This document shows positions 23,239 to 30,153 of a DNA stretch of 32,386 nt, piece after piece. The position numbers and the translations under genes were made by a program. The stretch is from the IMG/VR virus record IMGVR_UViG_3300009494_000409, positions 1-32,386 of that record; one strand, written 5' to 3'. How positions within the stretch are numbered: the first letter of the stretch is position 1; each line of letters starts with the position of its first letter. The notes beneath the pieces were generated by a model. It had not been told where the DNA came from, searched no databases, and saw nothing but the letters and a program-made list of their open reading frames with translations. The stretch is from a virus.

Positions 23239-24174
23239 TGCAGCTTTTTCAGCAACCCAACGAATTGTGTCACCATTAGTTCCAGCTGGTAATGCGGTAC
23301 CACCAGCCAAAACAAAGCCACGGAAGGATTTATTTGAAGTTGCTCCGTCATAACCAAGTGTTAGTGAATCACCATGAGGTATTACACTAGCAGGCGTAAA
23401 GTTAGCAACTGCGGCTAATGGAAACTTAAATGCAGTAAACGCTGTTGAATTGATATTTACAGTAAATGTACCGGTTGTAATAGCGGTAATTTTACCTTCT
23501 TTACCATTCATTTCTATCATTCCACAGGCAGCTGGTACGTTAATACGTACAATTTGCCCTACAGAATAACCGTGATCAACCATGACAGTTACGACAGCAG
23601 ATGTAGCTTGAGAAATGTCGCAGATATTCCTTTTATTTGGGAAGATAATATCATAAACCTCTCTATTAGGTGCAATGATCTTATAGAATCCATTTGCACC
23701 GGCTACTATACCAGGCGCTGTTGCCAAAGTATTTGCCATTTCAAAGCTTGTATTAAGAGTTACATCACTAACAGTAAAAGGTAATCCGTGAAGATTCTTT
23801 TGATCTGTAGTAACTAATCTAACAATTGTACCAGCGCTCATTCCAGCTGTTGAAGCTGTTGAATACAGAGGTTTAGTTATATCTGTACCAGCTGTTACAG
23901 ATACTGAAGCACCAATTGTATAATTAAATGTATCTACTTGATTAATACCAGTAGCAATAACTGTATTTGCAGCAGTATTATCAGCAGCGGGGTGATAAGT
24001 TTGGTATGAGCTAGTGCCACCGTCTTCAGTCCATTCGTACTTATATCCGTAACCGTTATTGGTATCAGCGGCCTGAGTATCATTCCAAATAGTTAAAGCC
24101 TGAACCTCAACATCTAGCCGTAATACTTTGTTCTTGCCGTCTGCTAAAAAGGTACCTTTTAATTTTGTGTTCAT
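23227..24174 (-). CDS. Structural protein encoded after the capsid gene
   Basis: This 315-aa protein follows AGGAGA and begins 29 bases after the capsid stop. A segment VMVDHGYSVGQIVRINVPAA, continuing CGMIEMNGKEGKITAITTGT, matches the 'His-Gly-x-x-x-Gly-x-x-V ... Gly-Met-x-x-x-Asn-Gly' beta domain that recurs in phage head and tail proteins; a related stretch occurs earlier (AGMSAGTIVRLV, KNLHGLPFTVSDV). The rest is Ala/Thr/Gly-rich. It may be a head decoration or major accessory protein. No enzymatic motif is seen. Confidence 0.6.
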   Translation of the reverse strand: MNTKLKGTFLADGKNKVLRLDVEVQALTIWNDTQAADTNNGYGYKYEWTEDGGTSSYQTYHPAADNTAANTVIATGINQVDTFNYTIGASVSVTAGTDITKPLYSTASTAGMSAGTIVRLVTTDQKNLHGLPFTVSDVTLNTSFEMANTLATAPGIVAGANGFYKIIAPNREVYDIIFPNKRNICDISQATSAVVTVMVDHGYSVGQIVRINVPAACGMIEMNGKEGKITAITTGTFTVNINSTAFTAFKFPLAAVANFTPASVIPHGDSLTLGYDGATSNKSFRGFVLAGGTALPAGTNGDTIRWVAEKAADVV

Positions 24175-24203
24175 TTATATTCTCCTGTTTTGTTATCGTA
24201 GCA

Positions 24204-24725
24204 TTAAACCAATTCTGTTGAACGAGTGCATACTACATTAGCAACATGTTGATCAAAGAACATTACGCCAGCGAATACTGTCTTAATACCATATTGATAC
24301 TTATCGTCTAACGCGCCAACCTTCCTAGGCCCAACAATTTTAGCAGTATTAGAATTCTGTCTTATAATACCGTGAGCATCTTTACCCAAAACCAAATTAC
24401 TGTAAACAACATGATCTAATGCAGAAGTTGATGTTTCTTTTGGTGCTTGTGTTGTTTGAACAAACCTAATCCTAGAATAAGAGCCCCATTCTGAATCTAA
24501 AGGCTTATAGCTAGAGCCATACTCAACAAGTGTCTTAAAGTCTGGCATAGCCTCTAAATCAGGAATCAAGTCTGGGTGTGTGATACCCAAATATGCCTGT
24601 GCTACAGGTGCAGTACCAAACTTATTAGAACCAGAAATCTTTTGTGTAATAGTCTTAGCTTGGTAACCAGTCAATGTTGAAATAACGGTTAACCAATCCC
24701 TTTGCGACATTTCACTAGGATCATC
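24204..24725 (-). CDS. Major capsid protein (N4-gp56 type), exon 2
   Basis: This is the 3' exon of the capsid gene: 174 codons including the stop, 173 residues. It begins DDPSEMSQRDWLTVISTLTG and continues KFGTAPVAQAYLGITHPDLI, SEWGSYSRIRFVQTT and GKDAHGIIRQ. These are the order and spacing of the N4-gp56 family's second half: HPD..DL, EWGS, RF, G...G-I. Upstream the frame stays open only because it reads the antisense of the endonuclease gene. The first codon (GAT, 24725-24723) is chosen because family members have Asn-Gly-Asp-x-Pro at this point and because the preceding base is G, the required last base of a group I intron. Confidence 0.85.
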   Translation of the reverse strand, partial: DDPSEMSQRDWLTVISTLTGYQAKTITQKISGSNKFGTAPVAQAYLGITHPDLIPDLEAMPDFKTLVEYGSSYKPLDSEWGSYSRIRFVQTTQAPKETSTSALDHVVYSNLVLGKDAHGIIRQNSNTAKIVGPRKVGALDDKYQYGIKTVFAGVMFFDQHVANVVCTRSTELV

Positions 24726-25986
24726 CATTTCTTTTACTTTTATTGACTTAAGTCTTGTAGCCGATACTGTTAAAGCATGAAAAACAAAATTTGCAAAACT
24801 AGCTATGCCTATCTTGCGGGATATATCGACGGTGACGGGTGCTTTTTCCTTGGAAAATACCGCCCTAAAAATCGAATTTCCTATAAGTTTCCACTTGCTA
24901 TAATAATTTCTTCTACAAATGTAATTATTCTTAATAAATTCAAGTCCCTGCATGGTGGAAGCGTAGCGTCTGCTAAAAAAATAATTGCAGGCCATAAGCA
25001 ACTTCACTATCTTACCTTTAAAAAAGGCGTGTCCCTTCAAATCATCGACAAAATACTCCCGTACCTTGTTGAAAAGAAAGAAGAAGCTGAAATTGTTAAA
25101 CTCTTTGCCAAAACCAAAACCGCTTTTAATAAAATACAACTCATTTCTAAACTTAGAGTTCACAAAGATATAAATAATCTCGTGTCCAAATTCCATAAAA
25201 TAGAGTTTGAATCTTTCAAAAACACTGTTATACCAACCAAAGAAGATTTTGCTTATCTTGCTGGTTTTATTGACGCCGAATGCTGTCTTTGCATAAGTAA
25301 ATATAAGCCTAAAAATGGACCTAACTTCACCTATAAAATAACACTTCGTCTCAATAACTCTAAGGCACCAATTTTCAAGTGGCTTCTTGAGCGATTTGGT
25401 GGTCATACTAGCTTTATCAATAGAGTCAAAACCAATAGAAAAAATCAGTTGGATTGGCAACTTTCTGCAAAAGCACTCTCTAAGTTGCTTCCTAAGATTG
25501 TTGGCTTCCTTGAATATAAAAAACCTGTTTGTATTGAGCTTATCAAGTTCTACAATACAACCCTCACCAATGGAGGTGCTAGGCACACGGAAAAATTCCG
25601 TGAATCCTACGCATCTATCATTAGAGCAAGAGAAGAAATTGTCGAAAAAGTTCATAAACTCAACCTCAAAGGTAATAAAAACACTTAAGCGGGGAGTCTT
25701 GTTATTCCTCCCTCAACATGTTTCCATGCTGTTAAGACTATCGCTTGCCGTACATGTACGGCCCATCGGACTTAGTCGTTGCGGCTAGACATCTAATCGA
25801 AAAATATTCGAACTAGAACAGGAATGAGTGTGCCCTTGTCAATAAGACTAAAGTTATAATTAATGTAATTAATCATTGCTCTTCTTTTCCTGTTTAAACC
25901 CTTGCCTCTGGTTGCCTTAGGCTGAAATGAATGCCCTTAGGTTTTCCAAGTAATCACCGACGGTTTTACAATGGCAACTATCCGAT
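24726..25986 (-). ncRNA. Group I self-splicing intron in the major capsid gene
   Basis: The 1261-nt insert has a recognisable group I core at its 5' end (minus strand; plus-strand coordinates given). P1: exon AAUGGU (25992-25987) with guide GCCAUU (25975-25970), with the required U-G pair at the splice site. P2: 25969-25950. P3: UUGGA (25949-25945) with UCCGA (25770-25766). P7: GACUA (25777-25773) with UAGUC (25740-25736). P8: GCCGUA/UACGGC (25762-25747). P9: a hairpin with a GAAA tetraloop (25733-25715). P9.1: GGGAG/CUCCC (25712-25692). A P6-like 8-bp stem pairs 25894-25887 with 25824-25817. The endonuclease gene fills the space between P9.1 and the 3' end, on the other strand. The intron ends in G at 24726. 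Splicing is predicted, not shown. Confidence 0.85.
24777..25688 (+). CDS. LAGLIDADG homing endonuclease, antisense within the capsid intron
   Basis: This 303-aa protein has two LAGLIDADG motifs: LAGYIDGDG at 13-21 and LAGFIDAEC at 161-169. The two catalytic acids (Asp20, Glu168) are kept, so a single chain can form the two-fold cleavage core. Each motif is followed by the expected strand-rich DNA-binding saddle and a helix pair (for example LPKIVGFLEYKKPVCIELI). It should cut intron-less capsid genes and drive intron spread. The gene lies opposite to the capsid gene. An in-frame TAA at 24771-24773 fixes ATG 24777 as the earliest start. No ribosome site is visible, but TTGACT (24743-24748) and TACTGT (24765-24770) would give a nearly leaderless message. 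Confidence 0.9.
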   Translation: MKNKICKTSYAYLAGYIDGDGCFFLGKYRPKNRISYKFPLAIIISSTNVIILNKFKSLHGGSVASAKKIIAGHKQLHYLTFKKGVSLQIIDKILPYLVEKKEEAEIVKLFAKTKTAFNKIQLISKLRVHKDINNLVSKFHKIEFESFKNTVIPTKEDFAYLAGFIDAECCLCISKYKPKNGPNFTYKITLRLNNSKAPIFKWLLERFGGHTSFINRVKTNRKNQLDWQLSAKALSKLLPKIVGFLEYKKPVCIELIKFYNTTLTNGGARHTEKFRESYASIIRAREEIVEKVHKLNLKGNKNT

Positions 25987-26421
25987 ACCATTTTCTCCAC
26001 CAGCACAACGAATACATGTTGATGTAGTCAACAATATATTACGTGTAAGAATATCTTCTGTTTCTCTAAGTGCTGAATTCAATGCACCAGCATGTACTCT
26101 TAATACATCTTCCGGGTTCTGATCGACTGTTCTTTCAGAAATCAAGAAGTGTGTACCATAGTAGTTTATTTGTGCATCAATAAAGGTTTTTGCCAATACT
26201 TGCGGATCTGTATCCAGCTCAGTTTCAGCAATGGGTGTTGGAAATGCAGAAGGACGAGAAAATTTAGGAAAACGTTTTGTATCACCGGACCCCTTAGGCA
26301 TTTGTGATTCTATTGCTGTTAAGCCATAGACATAATTTGCCTCCGGGTCCATAAAGATAGTTGCATCTATTTTCGCTTTTACCGATAGAGGTATATTGAG
26401 TGTAGTTGTAAACCCAGCCAT
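25987..26421 (-). CDS. Major capsid protein (N4-gp56 type), exon 1
   Basis: This is the 5' exon: 145 codons ending ...CAGGENG at 25987. The ATG at 26421 has AAGGAG (26432-26427) five bases upstream. The N-terminal part (TTTLNIPLSVKAKIDATIFM, YVYGLTAIESQMPKGSGDTK, YGTHFLISERTVDQNPEDVL) fits the first half of N4-gp56-like coat proteins. If the intron is not removed, translation ends two codons later at TAG, so splicing is needed for a working capsid. With exon 2 the product is 318 residues, a usual length for this family, and would form the icosahedral shell. It follows the scaffold gene and has its own promoter and leader. Confidence 0.87.
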
Positions 26422-26432
26422 ACCATCTCCTT

Positions 26433-26460
26433 AAAAAAAAGTCTCTGAATCGAGATACTT
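26433..26460 (-). promoter_or_regulatory. Hairpin and U8 run just before the capsid ribosome site
   Basis: On the minus strand, AAGU and CUC (with a 2-base bulge) pair with GAG and ACUU (26460-26439), followed by eight U (26440-26433) and then AAGGAG. It looks like a weak intrinsic terminator or attenuator placed directly before the capsid start. Confidence 0.3.
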
Positions 26461-26471
26461 AAATATATTTA

Positions 26472-26612
26472 ATTAAGGTAGGCGAATTCCTTTTGAGATT
26501 TTACGCCAATGGTTGCGAAACCACCTAACGCTTAGTGCTTGCGAAGCACCGTGAGACTAGCAACAACGCTAGCCCCTTACGCTGTGACTTGCGACGCCAC
26601 ATTACGCGAACT
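26472..26612 (-). ncRNA. Structured leader of the capsid mRNA with repeated small hairpins
   Basis: On the minus strand this 230-base gap holds four short hairpins within about 90 bases: GUGGC/GUCAC, CUAGC/GCUAG, GUGCUU/AAGCAC and GGUU/AACC. Three have a related UCGC(AA) apex. They are separated by a recurring GCGUAA/GCGUUA spacer. The segment is GC-richer than its surroundings and has no open frame. It lies between a likely promoter (26618-26647) and the capsid start, so it would be the 5' leader. It could set capsid mRNA stability or bind a protein. No known RNA family is recognised. Confidence 0.5.
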
Positions 26613-26617
26613 ACTCC

Positions 26618-26647
26618 ATTATAATAACAATTTGTTACATAAAACAA
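26618..26647 (-). promoter_or_regulatory. Likely capsid promoter
   Basis: On the minus strand, TTGTTT (26647-26642) and a consensus TATAAT (26623-26618) are 18 bases apart. Transcription would start near 26611 and give a ~190-base leader before the capsid ATG. A dedicated promoter fits the high capsid demand. Confidence 0.5.
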
Positions 26648-26651
26648 TGTT

Positions 26652-27455
26652 TTACATCTTAGAGAGTGATTCTTCTAATTCTCTTCTTAAAATTGCTTGA
26701 GCATCCTTTGAATACAAATTCGTAAACGAAGACGTTTTTTGATTAGCTACAAACGCATGCTTCGGCTTTGCTAAGTTAGCACTTATCTTCTTAGCATTAT
26801 CCTTTATTTCAATAGCATGCAACTTATGTTTAATTATAGCCGCATAAGTCTCACGTCCCTTTTTAACAACATCTGTCTCTAAAGCAAGCCTGTCATATTC
26901 AACTGGGTCTAATGTCATTAACGATGAAACATTAACCTTACTAACCACTTCAGCAAAGTTTGGGTGCTCTCTTAGTAATACTGAAGCAGCTCCCTCAAGC
27001 TTTCTATCAAAATTATTCTTCTCAGTAATCTCTTTTAGAACTTGCTTCTTAATATCTTCTTTATCAACCTTGAACTGCTCTTTAAGCTTCTTAATATCAC
27101 CACTAGAATAATCTTCAAGGTCATCATCAAATTCATTTGCCTTAGCCGCCTTTTCATAAGCTTCAATCTTAGCCAAAGCCTCTTTATGATCTCTAGTTAG
27201 TTGCCCATTCTCTCTTTCAAGCCTCTCTTTTGCTGAAGCTATTAATCGAAGGTTCTTGATTCTAACATCTTCGACCACGGTGTCCTTAGCCTCAGGTTCA
27301 ATTGAACTAGGCTCATTTGCTTGCTCATTACTATCTTCATTTGCTTGTTCATTACCAGTTTCATTACCAGTTTCATTACCGGTTTCATTACCAGTTTCCT
27401 CTGCTACTTTATTCTCTTCGGTCTCTTTGTTCTCAGTCTCTAGATTCTCAGTCAT
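26652..27455 (-). CDS. Scaffold-like head assembly protein
   Basis: This 267-aa protein follows GGAGA and overlaps the preceding gene by 8 bases. The N-terminal 60 residues are very acidic with four Gly-Asn-Glu-Thr repeats. Then come long charged helices (AKERLERENGQLTRDHKEAL, DIKKLKEQFKVDKEDIKKQV) and a basic C-terminus. An acidic, coiled-coil, Cys-free protein encoded between portal and capsid genes is characteristic of phage scaffolding proteins, which guide capsid assembly and leave before DNA packaging. The basic C-terminus may contact the capsid. Assigned by composition and position. Confidence 0.7.
   Translation of the reverse strand: MTENLETENKETEENKVAEETGNETGNETGNETGNEQANEDSNEQANEPSSIEPEAKDTVVEDVRIKNLRLIASAKERLERENGQLTRDHKEALAKIEAYEKAAKANEFDDDLEDYSSGDIKKLKEQFKVDKEDIKKQVLKEITEKNNFDRKLEGAASVLLREHPNFAEVVSKVNVSSLMTLDPVEYDRLALETDVVKKGRETYAAIIKHKLHAIEIKDNAKKISANLAKPKHAFVANQKTSSFTNLYSKDAQAILRRELEESLSKM
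27348..27395 (-). repeat. 12-bp tandem repeats coding for Gly-Asn-Glu-Thr
   Basis: Four in-frame 12-base units in the scaffold-like gene, nearly identical (one base differs in one unit), code for GNET. Copy-number change would leave the frame intact. Confidence 0.8.
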
Positions 27456-27975
27456 TTATTTCTCCAGCGTTAATTAATTTTTCATACATCCTAAAATAGT
27501 TACCATTATTAAAGTTCTCTATAGCCTCCAACAACTCACTCTTGCCGCCCATAATAAGCGGAATTAAGGCCTTGTTGTTACAGACAAACTTAGAAGGAAT
27601 CGCCCATAGTTGCTCTAACTTCTTTTCTCTGCTGTTAAAGTAAAATACATCTTTACCATAAAAGGGAATGGGACAACTGTTTCTAATTATTGGCACTATC
27701 CTGTATACCTTCTTTAATAGCTTATCTTTAGCAAACGTAATCTCAATATAGTAGTTACCAGACATCTTCGTTGAAGCGTCGTTTACGGCGTCCTCTAAGC
27801 ACTTCTGGTATTCTCCTAATGTGTAACCAATAAAGTCATAAGTATCGGCTACCTTATTAGCACGGGCAACATCATTAATTATCATGTTGCCAATACTAGT
27901 TTTAGATGTGTTTATTGGTTTCCGCAACTTACGCTTTACACTTAAGCCTAGTTTGTCTACAAAGCTCTTAGTCAT
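27448..27975 (-). CDS. Unknown protein between portal and scaffold genes
   Basis: This 175-aa protein starts inside the end of the 51-aa gene (8-base overlap), suggesting coupled translation. It has a basic start (KLGLSVKRKLRKPINTSKTS), a helical middle and a mixed C-terminal part (RIVPIIRNSCPIPFYGKDVF, QLWAIPSKFVCNNKALIPLI). No known domain is recognised. Location suggests a head-assembly role. Confidence 0.5.
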   Translation of the reverse strand: MTKSFVDKLGLSVKRKLRKPINTSKTSIGNMIINDVARANKVADTYDFIGYTLGEYQKCLEDAVNDASTKMSGNYYIEITFAKDKLLKKVYRIVPIIRNSCPIPFYGKDVFYFNSREKKLEQLWAIPSKFVCNNKALIPLIMGGKSELLEAIENFNNGNYFRMYEKLINAGEIND

Positions 27976-28123
27976 CTTTCTTACTCTTCTTGTTGTTTTT
28001 ATCCTTCTTGCTAGTCTTAGCCTTCTTGTAATACGACTTATCGTCTTTTCGCCTTTCGCTAAGATTTAATATCTTTTCAATAAGGTCACGATAATGCTTA
28101 CTGGTTCTTATCATTGCTGGCAT
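27968..28123 (-). CDS. 51-aa Lys-rich basic protein
   Basis: This short frame starts one base after the portal stop and overlaps the next gene's start. The product, MPAMIRTSKHYRDLIEKILN followed by a run rich in Lys, Asp and Asn, is strongly charged. Tight packing with both neighbours and full use of the gap support a real gene. It may bind nucleic acid or the portal. There is no good ribosome site, so it probably depends on portal translation. Confidence 0.55.
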   Translation of the reverse strand: MPAMIRTSKHYRDLIEKILNLSERRKDDKSYYKKAKTSKKDKNNKKSKKDD

Positions 28124-28124
28124 G

Positions 28125-30143
28125 TTAAACTTTCACTTTTACCGGGTTATCAAGTTTACCTTGGGCTTCATTCTGTTGACCTACCTTTAAAACCTCAACT
28201 AACTTCATGAGCCTCTCTAAGTTAGCAAAGTCTATTGTCTCTAACTCTTTCATAGCCTTTGCTCTATCTAGCGCCGCTTGCTCATCGTCCTTATTAGCCT
28301 CAGCTAAGTTGGCCATTGCTTGAGTCCTATTGTCCTCTATCTTAGCCATACGCTCTTGAGCGCCAGCAAGGTCGTAAGAAGCCTTAGCATTAATCATTTG
28401 AGATTGATCTTGTTGCATTTGCATTTGAACTTGCTTCTCCTGCTCCGCGGCTTGTGCTTCTTGTTGTGATATTTGATCTAGATAATCAATAATTTCCTGC
28501 TTATTCTGAATAGTAGAAGCCTTCAGTAACATTATGTCTGGAATAGTCTCCGGCGCTATTTGCTTCATAGCTAACATCGTAGAAAATTGTAATTGCCGCT
28601 GAGTTGACGTATTTACTCCGTCTTCAACAACACAGTCGTACTTAGCGAATGCCTTATTATAAAACTCTTGGGCAGGCTCGTCTTCAATAATACGTGCTAT
28701 CTTTCCAGGTGTATAAGTTAACTGAAGTAATCTAATTAGCTTTGTCCCTAGTATCTGTAGCGATCTATCTACGCTATCGAATATGGGTTCTAAGACAGTT
28801 GAGCCACTTTTATGACGTAATGCCTCCTGAACTCCAGCAATGTCGTCTGTGGACGTACCAAGCATTTCCTCGTTACCAACATCATTCTGTATTATTTCTT
28901 TACCGATCTGTTCCCTAATTAGCGGAAGGGAAGCCGGGATATCAGTAGGGCTAGATATTCTTACGTCGTCCATGTTTGCATTTCTTTGAAGAGGTAACCC
29001 GTTGCTAAGATCTCTCCTCGCTATAGCTTTTGGGTCAACCAAAGATGAGGGCTTATACGTAACAATTGGATTTATTCTAGACTGTAAGAACTCAACTTCT
29101 AAAGACGTCAGCAGGTTATAGAGAAACTGAGAATCCCTCATTCCTCTTATTAAGCCTTGGTATCTTAGCGCCATGGTATTTACCTGCTTAGACACATAGC
29201 CAAACACCGGCACAAAGGGATATGTATCACCCGTAGGATTTAAAATATCGTAAAATACGTGACCATTAACAAGAACCGCTAACCTTACAGTAGGAATATC
29301 TTCTACTCTCATTTCCATTTCAGGCTGTTTCAATATCCGTTCTAATTGGTAATCATCTTGACCGGTATACTCTATAGACTCGCCAGTAATAGAGTTGATA
29401 ATAATTCGAGCTTCACGTAAATCTTTATAGTAGAACTCATCATACGCTAGGTGCGTGTCAGCGTCCCATGTCCCTGTACTTAAATACGGAAAGAGATCAT
29501 CTTGCCCTGCGCTACTTATAACAATAGACTCAATATCTTTCTTGTACTCTGGAAGCAAGCTAATGCATTCTCTTTTAGTCATGTATGTACGCTTAAAGAT
29601 AGAAGCACAATCTGAAAGGTCCGGAAGAGTAAAGGGCGCAATTATAAACGAATTGTAAGGCAGTAGCGCAACTTTGATTTCACCAGAAAGAGGGTCTGTT
29701 CTATAGTCTACCCAGGGTTGAAGTAACGTTAGTCCGGTTATTAATGAAGACTGAACTGCGTCAGAGAATGTTTCTAGTACAGTATCTTGCTTAAAGATAT
29801 TGAATATAAGCTTAGTGTACTGATCTGAAGCCTGTTGGTCACCGTACTCAGAGGGGGTCACCTTAATTGTCTTTCTATCCTGCCTTTGCATACCAGACAC
29901 AAATGAGGTAATTCTACGAGCTTTATTAAACGTATACATGTCAAGATTAGGCAGTACCCTAGTAAAGCCAAGCCTGTTTAGCGCTGATTGATCACCGGCT
30001 TCAATAAGAGCGTCAGTTTCCGCCTGCTCCATAAACTCTAAGTTCTCTGCCAGGTACTGATCAGTATGTTCTTGTATACGTTCACGAATTTTTTTATCTC
30101 GATCAGTACCAGAATAGTTGTCTGAAAATATTTTTACACTCAT
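28125..30143 (-). CDS. Portal protein (P22-like)
   Basis: The ATG at 30143 (AAGGAA upstream) is preferred over the frame's upstream extension, which overlaps terminase; it gives 672 residues. The N-terminal helices (IRERIQEHTDQYLAENLEFM, NLDMYTFNKARRITSFVSGM) and the QRQDRKTIKV, GLTLLQPWVDY, LLPYNSFIIAPF and YMTKRECISLLPEYKK segments follow P22-type portals. A long Gln/Ala-rich coiled coil at the C-terminus (EAQAAEQEKQVQMQMQQDQS onward) resembles a portal barrel. It forms the dodecameric vertex through which DNA is packaged. It follows terminase, the usual order. Confidence 0.85.
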   Translation of the reverse strand: MSVKIFSDNYSGTDRDKKIRERIQEHTDQYLAENLEFMEQAETDALIEAGDQSALNRLGFTRVLPNLDMYTFNKARRITSFVSGMQRQDRKTIKVTPSEYGDQQASDQYTKLIFNIFKQDTVLETFSDAVQSSLITGLTLLQPWVDYRTDPLSGEIKVALLPYNSFIIAPFTLPDLSDCASIFKRTYMTKRECISLLPEYKKDIESIVISSAGQDDLFPYLSTGTWDADTHLAYDEFYYKDLREARIIINSITGESIEYTGQDDYQLERILKQPEMEMRVEDIPTVRLAVLVNGHVFYDILNPTGDTYPFVPVFGYVSKQVNTMALRYQGLIRGMRDSQFLYNLLTSLEVEFLQSRINPIVTYKPSSLVDPKAIARRDLSNGLPLQRNANMDDVRISSPTDIPASLPLIREQIGKEIIQNDVGNEEMLGTSTDDIAGVQEALRHKSGSTVLEPIFDSVDRSLQILGTKLIRLLQLTYTPGKIARIIEDEPAQEFYNKAFAKYDCVVEDGVNTSTQRQLQFSTMLAMKQIAPETIPDIMLLKASTIQNKQEIIDYLDQISQQEAQAAEQEKQVQMQMQQDQSQMINAKASYDLAGAQERMAKIEDNRTQAMANLAEANKDDEQAALDRAKAMKELETIDFANLERLMKLVEVLKVGQQNEAQGKLDNPVKVKV

Positions 30144-30153
30144 CCTAATTTCC

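Noticed and set aside
24204-25655. A 483-codon minus-strand frame that looks like one gene
   Set aside because: Its first ~310 codons are the antisense of the LAGLIDADG gene inside the intron; only 24204-24725 is capsid sequence.
25736-25781. A possible tRNA fragment because of strong short stems
   Set aside because: The stems match group I P7, P3 and P8 order; there is no acceptor stem, T-loop or anticodon arm.
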